Positions 18,852 to 27,768 of a stretch of 64,000 nucleotides of DNA are shown one piece after another. Source of the stretch: Pseudarthrobacter sp. Fe7 (GTDB taxonomy: Bacteria; Actinomycetota; Actinomycetes; Actinomycetales; Micrococcaceae); NCBI GenBank assembly GCA_024372495.1, contig CP099977.1:248001-312000 (forward strand), read 5' to 3'. The notes beneath the pieces were generated by a model. It saw only the letters and a list, made by a program, of their open reading frames with translations. It was not told the origin of the DNA and did no database searches. A program made the translations under genes and the position numbers. Position 1 is the first letter of the stretch. Each line of letters begins with the position of its first letter.

Positions 18852-19939
18852 CTGTTGCGGGCCTTTCTACGGGTGCTGACGTGGGTGCTGAAGGAGCTCA
18901 CTCCGCTGATCAGGCGTTCCACCGCCGCCACCACTTCCTCGGGCGATACCGAGTCGAGGCAGGGGTGTCCGGGAACCGGGCAATCCCGGGCGCGGGACAT
19001 GCGGCAGGGGGCATTCTGGTCGCCGAGGAGTTCCAGGGGCACGCCATAGGGTGCCCAGCGGATCGCGGGGACCACGGGCGAAAACAAGCACGCTACGGGT
19101 GTGCCCACCGCGGCCGCCAAGTGGGCCGGGCCGGTGTTGCCGCTGACAACGGCATCGGCTCCGGCCATGACGCCTGCCATGGTGGGAAGATCCGTGCGGC
19201 CGCCAAGGTCCAGGGCTGAGGGGCCCGCTACGGTGGCCGTCAGCGACTTCTCGCCGGAGCCGCCGGTCACCACCACGCGGTACCCGGCGCCCTGGAGGAG
19301 TTCGACGGCGGCAGCGTGGTGGAGCGGGGGCCACGCCCTGGCCGGAACTGCCGCACCGGGGTGGACCACAACGTAGGGTTCCGTACCTACCAGTCCTGCT
19401 ACGTCGGCGACAGAGTCAACGCGCAGCTTTCCGTCATCGCCCCCGGGAAGCCGGAAACCTGCAGCTTCGGCGATGCCCAGCGCCCGTTCCGCTTCGGGTT
19501 GGTCTTCGGGGAAGTCCTCGCCCGGTTTCAACCGCACGTCAAGCAGCGAGCCGGCGTAGTCGGTGGAGGCACCCGTGATGCGCTCCACACCGGCCAGCCG
19601 CAGCAACAGCGCCAGCGGCAGCGGTGACTGGTGGAAGGAGGTGAGGATGACGGCTTCGGTGATGCGGGAATTGCGGACGTATTCGATCAGCCTGTCAGCA
19701 TGGGGGCCGGCCATCCGGGGTGCCGGGTTCATGATCCAGGGGCTGTCCCAGCTGTAAACTTCGGCAACGCCGGGGATCATGGCGGCGGCGGCTTCGCCCT
19801 GCCGGCCGCACAGCATCACCACGTGGTTGCCGCCGTCGCCGTGCTGGCCGCGGCCATTGGCCACCGCGCGGACGGCAGGACCGGCCAGCAGGACATCGCC
19901 CATGCTGTCCAGCCTGGCCACCAGGACGCGGCCCATCAA
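18848..19939 (-). CDS. GT9-family (heptosyltransferase-like) glycosyltransferase
   Basis: An intact 363-residue family 9 glycosyltransferase, related to ADP-heptose:LPS heptosyltransferases WaaC/WaaF. RVLVARLDSMGDVLLAGPAV is the family N-terminus, VVVHPGAAVPARAWPP the central motif, and GNTGPAHLAAAVGTPV the donor-site signature. The C-terminus has extra cysteines (APCRMSRARDCPVPGHPC). In Gram-negatives this family adds heptose to lipid A core. A monoderm has no LPS, so the acceptor must be another glycolipid, wall polymer or protein. It overlaps gmhB upstream and the next glycosyltransferase downstream by 4 nt. Confidence 0.88.
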   Translation of the reverse strand: MMGRVLVARLDSMGDVLLAGPAVRAVANGRGQHGDGGNHVVMLCGRQGEAAAAMIPGVAEVYSWDSPWIMNPAPRMAGPHADRLIEYVRNSRITEAVILTSFHQSPLPLALLLRLAGVERITGASTDYAGSLLDVRLKPGEDFPEDQPEAERALGIAEAAGFRLPGGDDGKLRVDSVADVAGLVGTEPYVVVHPGAAVPARAWPPLHHAAAVELLQGAGYRVVVTGGSGEKSLTATVAGPSALDLGGRTDLPTMAGVMAGADAVVSGNTGPAHLAAAVGTPVACLFSPVVPAIRWAPYGVPLELLGDQNAPCRMSRARDCPVPGHPCLDSVSPEEVVAAVERLISGVSSFSTHVSTRRKARNR

Positions 19940-20472
19940 TGCGTCTCCTGCAGCAGGCCGACGGCGGATGCCAGGTCGGAGGCGACCAGGCGCGCCGCGG
20001 CCACCTCCTCAGCACGGGTCACCGGTGTGGGAACCAGGACCCCGGTGGCGCCGGCAGCCTCGGCGGCCCCCACGTCGGCGCCGATATCGCCGATGAGGGC
20101 GGCCTCCGATTCCTGGATCCCCAGTTTGCGGCAGGCGCTGTGGACCATGCCGGGGGCAGGTTTGCGGCAGGAGCAGCCGTCCTGCTCCGAGTGGGGGCAG
20201 ACCTCCCACACATCGAACGGTCCCAGGAGTTCTTCCACCCGGGCGTTGACCTTGTGCACGTCTTCAGCCGTAATCAGGCCGCGGGCGATGCCCGACTGGT
20301 TGCTGATCACGCCGGTGGCGATGCCATCCGCCCGCAGGCTGTCCAGCACCGCTTTGGCGCCGGCCACGGGCCTCACTTTGCCGGGGTCCCCGTTGTAGGG
20401 CACATCGACCACCAGGGTCCCGTCCCGGTCGAACAGGACAGCCCGGAGCTTGGACATTTCAGAGCTTCCCAT
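19936..20472 (-). CDS. gmhB: GmhB-like D,D-heptose 1,7-bisphosphate phosphatase (HAD-IIIA)
   Basis: A HAD phosphatase of about 178 residues. VLFDRDGTLVVDVPY is the DxD motif and VISNQSGIARG motif II. CPHSEQDGCSCRKPAPGM is the zinc-binding Cys/His pattern specific to GmhB and histidinol-phosphatase HisB-N, followed by LIGDIGADVGAA. It removes the 7-phosphate between the kinase and nucleotidyltransferase steps of HldE. I chose the ATG at 20472 (MGSSEMSKLR), which has a GGAACAGG site; an ATG at 20457 is an alternative and the frame is open to 20541. It is the first gene of the tightly overlapping operon. Confidence 0.85.
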   Translation of the reverse strand: MGSSEMSKLRAVLFDRDGTLVVDVPYNGDPGKVRPVAGAKAVLDSLRADGIATGVISNQSGIARGLITAEDVHKVNARVEELLGPFDVWEVCPHSEQDGCSCRKPAPGMVHSACRKLGIQESEAALIGDIGADVGAAEAAGATGVLVPTPVTRAEEVAAARLVASDLASAVGLLQETH

Positions 20473-20599
20473 AACCAACCTGTTCCCTCCTGCTGTTGTC
20501 CTAAACAAGGCCGCGGGCTTTCGGCCGCGGCGGCGGGGCACCGTCCACCGTGTTGAACAGGCAAGATAAGCGTTTGTGCGCTACTGCGCTGTTGGAGTG

Positions 20600-21556
20600 C
20601 TACCTGGTGCCGGTTCCGCCGCGTCGGCCCGTTGCCTTGCCGGTACTGCCAGGGTGTCCAGTCCTCCCGGGCCGGCGGAAGGGTGCAACTGCGCCGGCGG
20701 GGCAGCCTGCCCCGCCAAAGCGGGCCGGTGCTCCGTTGCCTGCGGGGTCTTCCGGGCTGCCGAACTGGGAGCTCGCCTCCAGCCGGCGCTGCAGTTCCAC
20801 CAGCACCTTGGCCAGGCGGCGGGATACCTGCATCTGGGACATTCCCAACCGCTTCCCGAGCCTGCACCTGGGTTTCCTCACAGAAGTAACGCCGGTAGAG
20901 GAGTTCGCGGTCCGAGTCATCAAGGTCCTGCATGGCATCACGGAGGCAGGCCAGCTCTTCCAGCCGTTCCAGCGGAGTTTCCGGGCAGGCCAGCACCTCA
21001 CCGATGGAGGGTGCGTCCGAGTTCGGATTCACCGCGTCCAGGGAATCCGGGTGCATGCTGCTGGATGCCGACAAGGCTTCCTGTACCTCAGCCGGATCGC
21101 TCCCCAGCTCACCGGCCAACTCCGCAACACTGGGGTTCCGGCCAAGCGACTGGGTCAACTCCGGCTCGGCCCGGAACAGCCGGGTCCTCAGGTCCTGGAT
21201 ATGGCGCGGCGGACGGACAACCCACGTCCGGTCGCGCAGGTACCTCTTAAGTTCGCCGGTGATGGTAGGCGCCGCGTAGGCGGGGAAGCTCTCCCCTTGG
21301 CCTGGTCGAAACCACGCGCTGCCTTCACCAGGCCCAGGTAGGCCACCTGGTTCAGGTCCGCCCGCTCCCTGCCGCGCGCCTCAAAGCGCGCGGCGAGTGC
21401 TTCGGCGAGGTCCAGGTACCTGAGGACCAGGTCGTTTTCGAACGCCTCCCGAAGCCGCCCTGAGGTGGCCGGAGGAGTCTGTTGTTGTGCGGGTACCGGC
21501 TGTTGATGGTGGACAGGCGCAGTGTCCACGGCAAGTGCGGCAAAGGATTCGGGCAT
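20600..21556 (-). CDS. SigB/SigF-type RNA polymerase sigma factor (two indels)
   Basis: A sigma-70 group 3 factor of about 318 residues after repair. Region 2 contains NDLVLRYLDLAEALAARFE and the RADLNQVAYLGLVKAARGFD stretch, region 3 ELTQSLGRNPSVAELAGEL, and region 4 the helix-turn-helix GKRLGMSQMQVSRRLAKVL. One base is missing near 21291-21298 and one is extra at 20859-20863 (AGCT site); the net length stays in frame. About 60 Gly/Pro/Arg-rich residues follow region 4, longer than usual. No anti-sigma gene is adjacent. A SigB-like promoter two kilobases away at 23582 suggests it controls the stress locus there. It is co-directional with gmhB, 127 bp upstream of it. Confidence 0.82.
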
Positions 21557-21704
21557 GAGTGTTGGTTTCCCTCGGTCTGGTTCCGAAAGCCTGCGGCAAG
21601 ACTTAGAAGCAGCAAATCATAAGCTTGCTTATAAAACAATCCTCCTCCGCTATAAGCTCGAGATGTAAGCGCCATCCAGGCCCACCCGCCAAGGAGTCTT
21701 TGTC

Positions 21705-22789
21705 ATGCGCATCGCCATCACCGGAGCAAGTGGAAACGCGGGAACAGCACTGCTGCGAAACCTGCAGCGCCAACTGGCCAGGAAGCCCGGCAGCCTGCAA
21801 CTGGTTGGAATCAGCCGCAGGGAGCCCGACACGTCCCGGGAACCCTACGGCGGCGTGCAGTGGCACACCCTGGATGTGGGCCTCCAGCGGGACATCCCCC
21901 TGCTGGAAAAGGCGCTCTCAGGGGTTGATGCCGTGGTCCATTTGGCGTGGCAAATCCAGCCCAACCGTGACCTCGACCTTCTGCATCGGACCAACGTCAC
22001 GGGAACCAGGAACGTCCTGGACGCTGCCGCCCGGGCGGGTGTCAAGCAGGTTGTCTGCGCCTCGTCGGTGGGCGCCTACAGCAAGTCCGGCAAGGACCCG
22101 CGCAGGGACGAGTCATGGCCGGCGGGAGGAATGGCGGGCTCGCACTACAGCCGACACAAGGCTGAGCAGGAAAAGCTCCTCGACCAGTTCGCCGCCGCTG
22201 AGCCGAGCATTTCTGTCGCCAGGCTTCGGCCGGCGCTCATTTTCCAGGGAAACGCGGGAGCAGAGATCGGCAGATACTTCCTGGGCCGCGTTCTTTCCCG
22301 CCTGGTGCCGGCGAAACCGTGGCTGCCGGTACTGCCGGCCCCGGACAACCTGGTTTTCCAGGCCGTGCATGCGGATGACGTCGCAGAGGCCTATTGGCGG
22401 GCGGTGGACCAGCGCGCCATCGGCGCCTTCAATATCGCTGCGGAACCGGTCCTGACGCCGCAGGAATTGGGGCGCATCCTAGGCGCCAAGAGAATCCTGC
22501 CCATCCCTATGCGGTTGCTCCACGCGCTTGTGGACCTGACGTGGCGGGCACGGGTCCAGCCCACGGATTCAGGATGGGTGGAGATGGCGGCCGGCGCGCC
22601 CATCATGGACACCAGCCGCGCACGGCTGATCCTGGGGTGGGAACCAAAAGTGTCATCGATCGACGCCGTCAAGGAACTTCTTGCGGGCATGGGAACGGGG
22701 GAAGGAGTCAGTCCCTCCCCGTCCTCAAGCCGCGTGGACGCGCCTGGAAGCAGCGCCCGGCATCATCCGGTAAACGGAGCCGCGGCTAG
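21705..22789 (+). CDS. NAD-dependent epimerase/dehydratase family protein (probable indel near the end)
   Basis: An extended SDR of about 361 residues. RIAITGASGNAGTALLR is the nucleotide loop, VVHLAWQIQP and CASSVGAYSKSG follow, and SHYSRHKAEQEKL carries the Tyr-x3-Lys pair. As read, the frame runs on to 22967 through Arg/Gly-rich sequence antisense to the next gene. One missing C near 22712-22716 (CCC before TCCCC) would instead end the protein at the TAG at 22787-22789 with a natural tail, so I give that end. The substrate is unknown. The ATG at 21705 follows AAGGAG. Confidence 0.75.
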
Positions 22790-22828
22790 GAGGGCCGCCG
22801 CAGGCTTTGGCCGAGGCGGCCGCCGGCG

Positions 22829-23482
22829 TCAGATTCCGGTGCGCGGGTTGCCCTCGTCGCGTACATCATGTTCAGCGGCAGCGTCCGTGGCGTCAGCCTG
22901 GTGCCTCCGTCCGGGGTCAGCTTCCGGGATCCCTGACTCAGCGCCGGCAGCAGGAGTGCCGTGCTGACCGCCGGGGCCGTGTCCGGCGTCGGCATGCCTG
23001 ATGTCGGCGCGCTCAGCGTCCCCATACTCTGCCTCCCTGCCAACGCCCGTGGCCCCGGAAGGACCCACATGGGCCGGGCCGCGCTCGTATTGGCCAGCCT
23101 CCCCTACCTGGTCCTGGCGGCCGTCAAACTCCCCGTGCCGGTCCTGGCGGCTGCCGTCCCGCCCGACGTCGGGATCCATTTCGTCCGCCTTGCGTGCACG
23201 GCCGGCAACGTCGCCCCGCAGGGACTGGGCTTCCTTGCTGCGCTGTTCGGCTTCCTGCCGCAGCCGTGCCGCATCAACCTGCGCCTGTTCGGCGTCGGCG
23301 CGCGCCCGGATGGCCTTGGCCTCCCGTTCGCGGGCGTCGATTTCCATGTTCTGGGCTTCACGCCGGATTTCGGCGGCCTTTTCCCGGTGCTCCTGGTCCC
23401 GCTTCTCCTGCATGGCCTTCCGGCGTTTTCCGCCAGCCAGGAGGAGCAGCACGATCAGCACCACAACAACCACTGCGACCAC
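22829..23482 (-). CDS. Membrane-anchored coiled-coil hydrophilic protein
   Basis: An N-terminal transmembrane segment (VAVVVVVLIVLLLLAGG) is followed by a highly charged coiled coil (about residues 18-95, rich in Arg, Glu, Ala and Gln), then a low-complexity Gly/Asp/His/Ala tail. 217 residues from the GTG at 23482; the frame is open a little further upstream without a good start, so the true N-terminus is uncertain. No family function is known to me. It is convergent with the epimerase gene and divergent from the stress-type locus at 23697. Confidence 0.65.
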   Translation of the reverse strand: MVAVVVVVLIVLLLLAGGKRRKAMQEKRDQEHREKAAEIRREAQNMEIDAREREAKAIRARADAEQAQVDAARLRQEAEQRSKEAQSLRGDVAGRARKADEMDPDVGRDGSRQDRHGEFDGRQDQVGEAGQYERGPAHVGPSGATGVGREAEYGDAERADIRHADAGHGPGGQHGTPAAGAESGIPEADPGRRHQADATDAAAEHDVRDEGNPRTGI

Positions 23483-23581
23483 TATCCATACCCATGGAGC
23501 CTGTGTCCACGTTTCCCACCACTTTCCACTTCGTTGTGACCGGGCAGGCCATCGCCATTCCGGCAGACATTTTTTGGAACG

Positions 23582-23606
23582 GTTACAACTTGCTTAGCAA
23601 GGGTAC
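23582..23606 (+). promoter_or_regulatory. SigB-like promoter
   Basis: GTTAC at 23582-23586 and GGGTAC at 23601-23606 are separated by 14 bases, close to the actinobacterial SigB/SigF consensus (GTTT/GTTAC then GGGTAT). The spacer holds the palindrome CTTGCTTAGCAAG. It lies about 90 bp upstream of the holin/DUF3618 locus. Use by the sigma factor encoded at 20600-21556 is inferred. Confidence 0.5.
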
Positions 23607-23696
23607 TTACCTTTCATTAGTAATCATGCTTATCATTTTACGGCCAGTATTGCTGGTTCTTGATCAATAACCGGCCTTCTTGGAAAGAGAGCGAAG

Positions 23697-24674
23697 ATGA
23701 CAGAGAACCAATGGCCCGAGGATCCCGCTTACACGGCTCCGCCGGCCCATACAGGAATCCCCGGCGAGCGTGAGCCCGCCACCTTCCCCTCAACCGCCGC
23801 TCCCCTTGCCGGGGACAACCAGGCCGGTGACACCTACGGTTCATCACGCAAGGACGCGGCCAAGGATGAGGCTGCAGATGTGGCTCGTACTGCCGCAGGA
23901 TCCGCGCAGAACGTCGCCCAGACTGCCAAGGACGAGGCAGCCAACGTGGCGCAGGAGGCGAAGGCCAATGCGCAGGACCTGCTGCACCAGGCAAAGTCGG
24001 GCCTTACCAGCCAGGCAGGAACCCAGCAGCAGAAGGCCGCCGAGGGCATCCGTAACATCTCCAGCCAGCTGCACAGCATGGCCACGGCCCCGGACCAGCA
24101 GGGCATGGCCAGCGATTTGGTCCGGCAGGCAGCCGAGCGCACCTCTTCGATGGCAACCTGGCTGGAAAACCGCGAACCCGGTGACCTCCTGAACGAGGTC
24201 CAGCGTTTTGCCCGCAACCGTCCCGGAACGTTCCTGCTCCTCGCCGCCGGCGCCGGCGTCCTGGCCGGACGCCTCACCCGCGGCCTCACCGCAGGCGCGC
24301 CCGAAGCGTCCGCCACCACCTCCTCCGGCACCGGCGCGGCCGGCCTCTCCGGCCAGTACTCCGGCGGCACGTATGGCAACCAGTACAACCAGTCGTACCC
24401 CGTTGCGGGCGGGACTGTTCCGCCCCCGCCGGTCCAGCTCCCCGGGCCGGCCACCACCACCGCCGGATACGACGGCGGCGCACCGGGCAGCAGCTATCCC
24501 CAGGCCCCAGGTCCCGCCAGCGGCCTGGACAGCCCGCAACTCGTCGAAGAACCCTGGTCGGGAAACCAGCTCTCCGACGATCCGCTCCGTGACCGCGCCC
24601 TTGCCGACGACCCCATGGCAAACGATCCCCTCACCCAGGACCGCACCCGGGGCGGCCAGACGGGTGGTCTGTGA
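23697..24674 (+). CDS. Ala/Gln-rich stress-type protein with C-terminal membrane segment
   Basis: 325 residues. The middle (about 55-130) has amphipathic Ala/Lys/Glu/Gln helices with repeated DEAADVA, DEAANVAQEAKANAQD motifs that resemble LEA-like proteins. A hydrophobic segment follows near 180-200 (TFLLLAAGAGVLAGRL), then a disordered Gly/Pro/Ser/Tyr tail. It is the first of three genes joined by 1- to 4-nt overlaps with a phage-holin-like protein and a DUF3618 protein, a layout common in Arthrobacter relatives. A role in envelope or desiccation stress is inferred from composition and the SigB-like promoter. Confidence 0.75.
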   Translation: MTENQWPEDPAYTAPPAHTGIPGEREPATFPSTAAPLAGDNQAGDTYGSSRKDAAKDEAADVARTAAGSAQNVAQTAKDEAANVAQEAKANAQDLLHQAKSGLTSQAGTQQQKAAEGIRNISSQLHSMATAPDQQGMASDLVRQAAERTSSMATWLENREPGDLLNEVQRFARNRPGTFLLLAAGAGVLAGRLTRGLTAGAPEASATTSSGTGAAGLSGQYSGGTYGNQYNQSYPVAGGTVPPPPVQLPGPATTTAGYDGGAPGSSYPQAPGPASGLDSPQLVEEPWSGNQLSDDPLRDRALADDPMANDPLTQDRTRGGQTGGL

Positions 24675-25105
24675 TGAGTAGCCAGATTCCGGAGCCGCCG
24701 CCCACAGCGGCGCATGAGAAAGCGGACAACGCCTCGCTCGGTGAGTTGCTCGGGGACGTCACCCGGGACCTGTCCACCCTGATGCGCCAGGAAGTGGAAC
24801 TGGCCAAGGCCGAACTCAAACAAACCACATCCCGCGCAGGCAAAGGCGCCGGCATGCTCGCCGGCGCCGGGGTCGGCGGACACTTCGTCCTGCTCTTCCT
24901 CTCCCTGGCCCTGATGTTCGCCCTGGGCGCCATCATGGCCCTGGGCTGGGCCGCGCTGATCGTCGCCGTGATCTGGGCCATCATCGCCGCCGTCTTTGCC
25001 TCCACCGGCCGCAAGGAACTCAAGCAGATCAAGGGCCTGCCCCAAACCAGCGAAACCCTCGCAGAGATTCCCCCAACCCTAAAACCAGGTGAGGTAAACC
25101 GATGA
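24674..25105 (+). CDS. Holin superfamily III / DUF1469-type membrane protein
   Basis: 143 residues from the ATG at 24674 (a GTG three bases earlier would give a GTGA overlap). LGELLGDVTRDLSTLMRQEV, then AKAELKQTTSRAGKGAGML, is the signature of the actinobacterial 'phage holin family' (DUF1469) proteins, with two hydrophobic helices near 62-82 and 88-112. Despite the name these are chromosomal membrane proteins; nothing here points to a prophage. It overlaps the next gene by ATGA. Confidence 0.85.
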   Translation: MSSQIPEPPPTAAHEKADNASLGELLGDVTRDLSTLMRQEVELAKAELKQTTSRAGKGAGMLAGAGVGGHFVLLFLSLALMFALGAIMALGWAALIVAVIWAIIAAVFASTGRKELKQIKGLPQTSETLAEIPPTLKPGEVNR

Positions 25106-25757
25106 GCGAAAACCCTGACGTCATCCGCGCAGACATAGAAGCCACCCGAGCACGCCTGGGCACCAACGTCGACGCCGTGGCCGACAAAGTCACCCCGTCC
25201 AACATCGTCCACCGCCAAACCGACAAAGTCCGCGACGCCGTGACCGGGGTGAAGGAGAAAATCATGGGAGCAGCAGACACCACCAACATCCACAACACCA
25301 CCACCACCGGCGCCGGACACACCACCAACGCCATGCACTCCGCCGGCGACACCCTCCACAACGCATCAGACACCGTCTCAGCCAAACTCTCCGACGCCGG
25401 CCACACCGTCAGCCAGGCCCCGGACCAGGTCAAAGCCAAAACCGCCGGAAACCCCTGGCCGCCGGACTCATCGCCTTCGGCGCCGGAATGCTGGTCTCCT
25501 CCCTGATCCCGGCCAGCCAAAAAGAACGCGAAGCCGCGGACCAACTCAAAACCGCAGCCCAACCCCTGGCAACCCAGGTCACCGACGCCGCCAAAACCAT
25601 GGCCCAGGACCTCAAGGAACCCGCCCAGGCAGCCATGGACAACGTCAAAGCCACCGCAACCGACGCCGCCCAAAACGTCAAAACCGAAGGCCAACAAGCC
25701 GCAACCGACGTCAAAGACCGCGCCACCGACGCCAAAGACAACGTCCAAAACACCTAG
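25102..25757 (+). CDS. DUF3618 family protein (one indel)
   Basis: 218 residues after repair. The N-terminal DUF3618 motif is MSENPDVIRADIEATRARLG, followed by NVDAVADKVTPSNIV. A membrane segment near residue 125 (AGLIAFGAGMLVSSLIP) is restored by adding one C at about 25452 (AAACCCCTGG). After it come about 80 residues of Ala/Lys/Asp/Thr-rich repeats such as TDAAQNVKTEG and DVKDRATDAKDNV, which look LEA-like. Codons are almost entirely C- or A-ending here. It is the last gene of the overlapping trio and is followed by a hairpin. Confidence 0.82.
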
Positions 25758-25797
25758 ATCAGCCCACCGCGGCACCGCAAGGCAACAGCTCTGTTCG

Positions 25798-25832
25798 ACA
25801 GGCCGGCACCGTATCCCGCGGAGCCGGCCTGT
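25798..25832 (+). terminator. Hairpin after the DUF3618 gene
   Basis: A perfect 10-bp stem (ACAGGCCGGC / GCCGGCCTGT) with a 15-nt loop, followed by TCGCTT, not a full U-tract. It is a probable terminator for the 23.7-25.8 kb locus. Confidence 0.55.
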
Positions 25833-25863
25833 TCGCTTCACCCCCTGATGGAGAGGACACCCC

Positions 25864-27094
25864 ATGGCCAATCACGATGATGCCGAGACCAGTACCGCCA
25901 AGGCCGGCCAGGCTCCGGATCCAAATGACGCCAGGAAACCCAGCAGCCCGCGGGACGTGGATAAACCGTCCTGGAAGTACATCGCCAAGAAGACGCTCCG
26001 TGAGTTCTCGAAAGACCAGTGTCCCGACCTCGCGGCGGCCCTGACCTACTATTCAGTGCTCTCGATCTTCCCGGCCCTGCTGGCGCTGGTGTCGCTTCTT
26101 GGGATCTTCGGGGACCCGCAAAAGACTACCTCCGCCCTGCTCGACATCGTCCAGGGTTTCGCCCCCGGCCAGACCGTCGACACGATCCGACCGCTGGTGC
26201 AGGACCTCGCCAGGCTCCTCGGCTGCCGGCCTCACCCTGGTCCTGGGCCTCCTCACCGCGCTCTGGTCTGCCTCTGGCTACGTTGGGGCCTTTGGGCGGG
26301 CGATGAACAGGGTCTACGAGATCGACGAGGGCCGCGCGTTCGTGAAGCTGCGGGGCACCATGCTCGGCGTCACCGTCGTGAACCTGCTGATCGTCGTCGT
26401 CATCGCGGCAATGCTCGTGTTGAGCGGCCCTGTGGCAGAATCCGTCGGAAACCTGATTGGGCTTGGGAGCGCCTTCCTAACGGTCTGGAACATCGCCAAA
26501 TGGCCGGTAATGCTGGCGCTGATCATCGTGGCAATCGCTGTCCTCTACTACGCCACCCCTAACGTGAAGCAGCCGAAGTTCCGCTGGATGAGCATGGGTT
26601 CGGCTATCGCCCTGGTGGTGTTCCTGCTGGCCTCGCTGGCGTTCGGCTTCTACGTGGCGTACTCCAACAGCTACAACAAGACCTACGGTGCAATCGGCGG
26701 TGTTATCGTCGCGTTGCTCTGGCTGTGGATCCTGAACATGTCCCTGCTTTTCGGAGCAGAGTTCGATGCCGAGACGGAACGGGGACGCCAACTCCAGGCC
26801 GGCATTAAGGCAGAGGAGACGATCCAGCTTCCGCCACGGGGTACCAAGAAGAGCGAGAAGCTGCAAAAGCAAACCGAGGAAGACATCAAGCACGGCCGCG
26901 AACTCCGGGAGAAGTACAGCTCCGAGGACAACCACGACCGCTCCGGTGACAGCCAGGATGACCAGCCTGCCGGCAACGGCCAGGGCGGCTCCGCTCGCTA
27001 TGAGAGCCACCGTGACAGGGTCCGCGAAAAGGTGCAGCACCGCGCCGGCAACGGAGAGTCCGACGACGGCGATCGCCCCCGCGGGAGCGCTTAA
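25864..27094 (+). CDS. YihY/UPF0761 family membrane protein (one indel)
   Basis: 409 residues after repair. SKDQCPDLAAALTYYSVLSI and FPALLALVSLLGIFG are the typical first helix of the YihY (formerly 'ribonuclease BN') family. ALWSASGYVGAFGRAMNRVY and the later AIGGVIVALLWLWILN also match, with six membrane helices in all. The tail of about 100 residues is charged and probably disordered. An extra base at 26212-26216 (AGGCT) is removed to give DLASSSAAGLTLVLG. The family is not a ribonuclease; its function is unknown. It follows the DUF3618 locus, so it may share the envelope theme. Confidence 0.85.
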
Positions 27095-27128
27095 GCAGAC
27101 AGGCGCAGCCGCCGCACAGGGGACTAGG

Positions 27129-27179
27129 CAGGACCTTCGAGATGGAGGAAAATTCATCTTGAAGGTCCTGTTTGGTTTT
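27129..27179 (+). terminator. Strong terminator after the YihY gene
   Basis: A 16-bp stem with one mismatch (CAGGACCTTCgAGATG / CATCTtGAAGGTCCTG), a 10-nt loop, and a T-rich tail TTTGGTTTT. It lies 34 bp after the stop codon. Confidence 0.8.
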
Positions 27180-27510
27180 CCCGGGATGCAGGAAACCCGG
27201 GCTTATGCGGGGTCGGCGGTGAGATGGCCTCTTCTGAGACCGAGGCCAGTCCCCCCAGTCGCCGTCGGCCCCCTCAAACCCATCTGGCGCATGCGCCCGC
27301 CCATGTCCGGGCGCAATTGGACCCCACAACACCCCCCGGTGGTCCACCCGGTTGGGAGCCGCCCCCGCGGATGGGGCGCCACCGGATCCAACTGGACAAA
27401 GCGCGTTGAACTGCAATAATTTCTTCAATACCTTGCCGGAATCCGCTGGAGACCGGCAAGGCCGCTGAAGCAAACGGCGGAAGTAACTGTCGACCCTTTA
27501 ATGAGCGAAC
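27180..27510. other. Intergenic stretch without a supported gene
   Basis: I find no convincing gene here. It is Pro/Arg-coding noise in all frames. It holds one clean inverted repeat, CCTTGCCGG at 27431-27439 and CCGGCAAGG at 27453-27461, without a U-tract. The last 50 bases probably carry the promoter of the small gene at 27511. Confidence 0.5.
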
Positions 27511-27768
27511 ATGCCTGCTACCCATTTTGAACAGTTTCTTGCCGATGCAGTTGTCGCGGACAGGGAGCCCGGGCTGGGCCTCGGACGCGACGAGCTATAC
27601 GGCCTCTACACCAGTTGGTGCCTGCTGCATAAGGCGGAACTCCAGCCGCCTGCAGCCCTTTGGGAAGCCATGCATGAAGCCGGGATCAACCCGGACAGCA
27701 ATAACCTCTCCATGACTGGGCCGGTGGCGGCGGACTACATCGTTGCCAGTGCTCCGGACCTGGTCTGA
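27511..27768 (+). CDS. Small protein of unknown function
   Basis: 85 residues, MPATHFEQFLADAVVADREP onward, with a well-formed composition (LGRDELYGLYTSWCLLHKAE, then LWEAMHEAGINPDSNNLSM) that resembles a small helical, winged-helix-like fold. I do not recognise the family. Strong terminators lie on both sides, so it is a single-gene unit. The start has only a weak GAGCG site. Confidence 0.6.
   Translation: MPATHFEQFLADAVVADREPGLGLGRDELYGLYTSWCLLHKAELQPPAALWEAMHEAGINPDSNNLSMTGPVAADYIVASAPDLV

Noticed and set aside
22790..22967. C-terminal extension of the epimerase
   Set aside because: Arg/Gly/Ser-rich low-complexity translation antisense to the next gene; a one-base repair gives a natural stop at 22789.
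24674..25105. Prophage, suggested by the 'holin' family name
   Set aside because: DUF1469 proteins are chromosomal membrane proteins in actinobacteria. There is no integrase, terminase, capsid or lysin gene nearby.
25864..27094. Ribonuclease BN function for the YihY protein
   Set aside because: The old name is a known misannotation; the protein is a polytopic membrane protein without nuclease motifs.
27431..27461. CCTTGCCGG/CCGGCAAGG inverted repeat as a terminator
   Set aside because: No U-tract follows, and the YihY transcript already has a strong terminator 270 bp earlier. It may be an operator for the next gene, but nothing else supports that.
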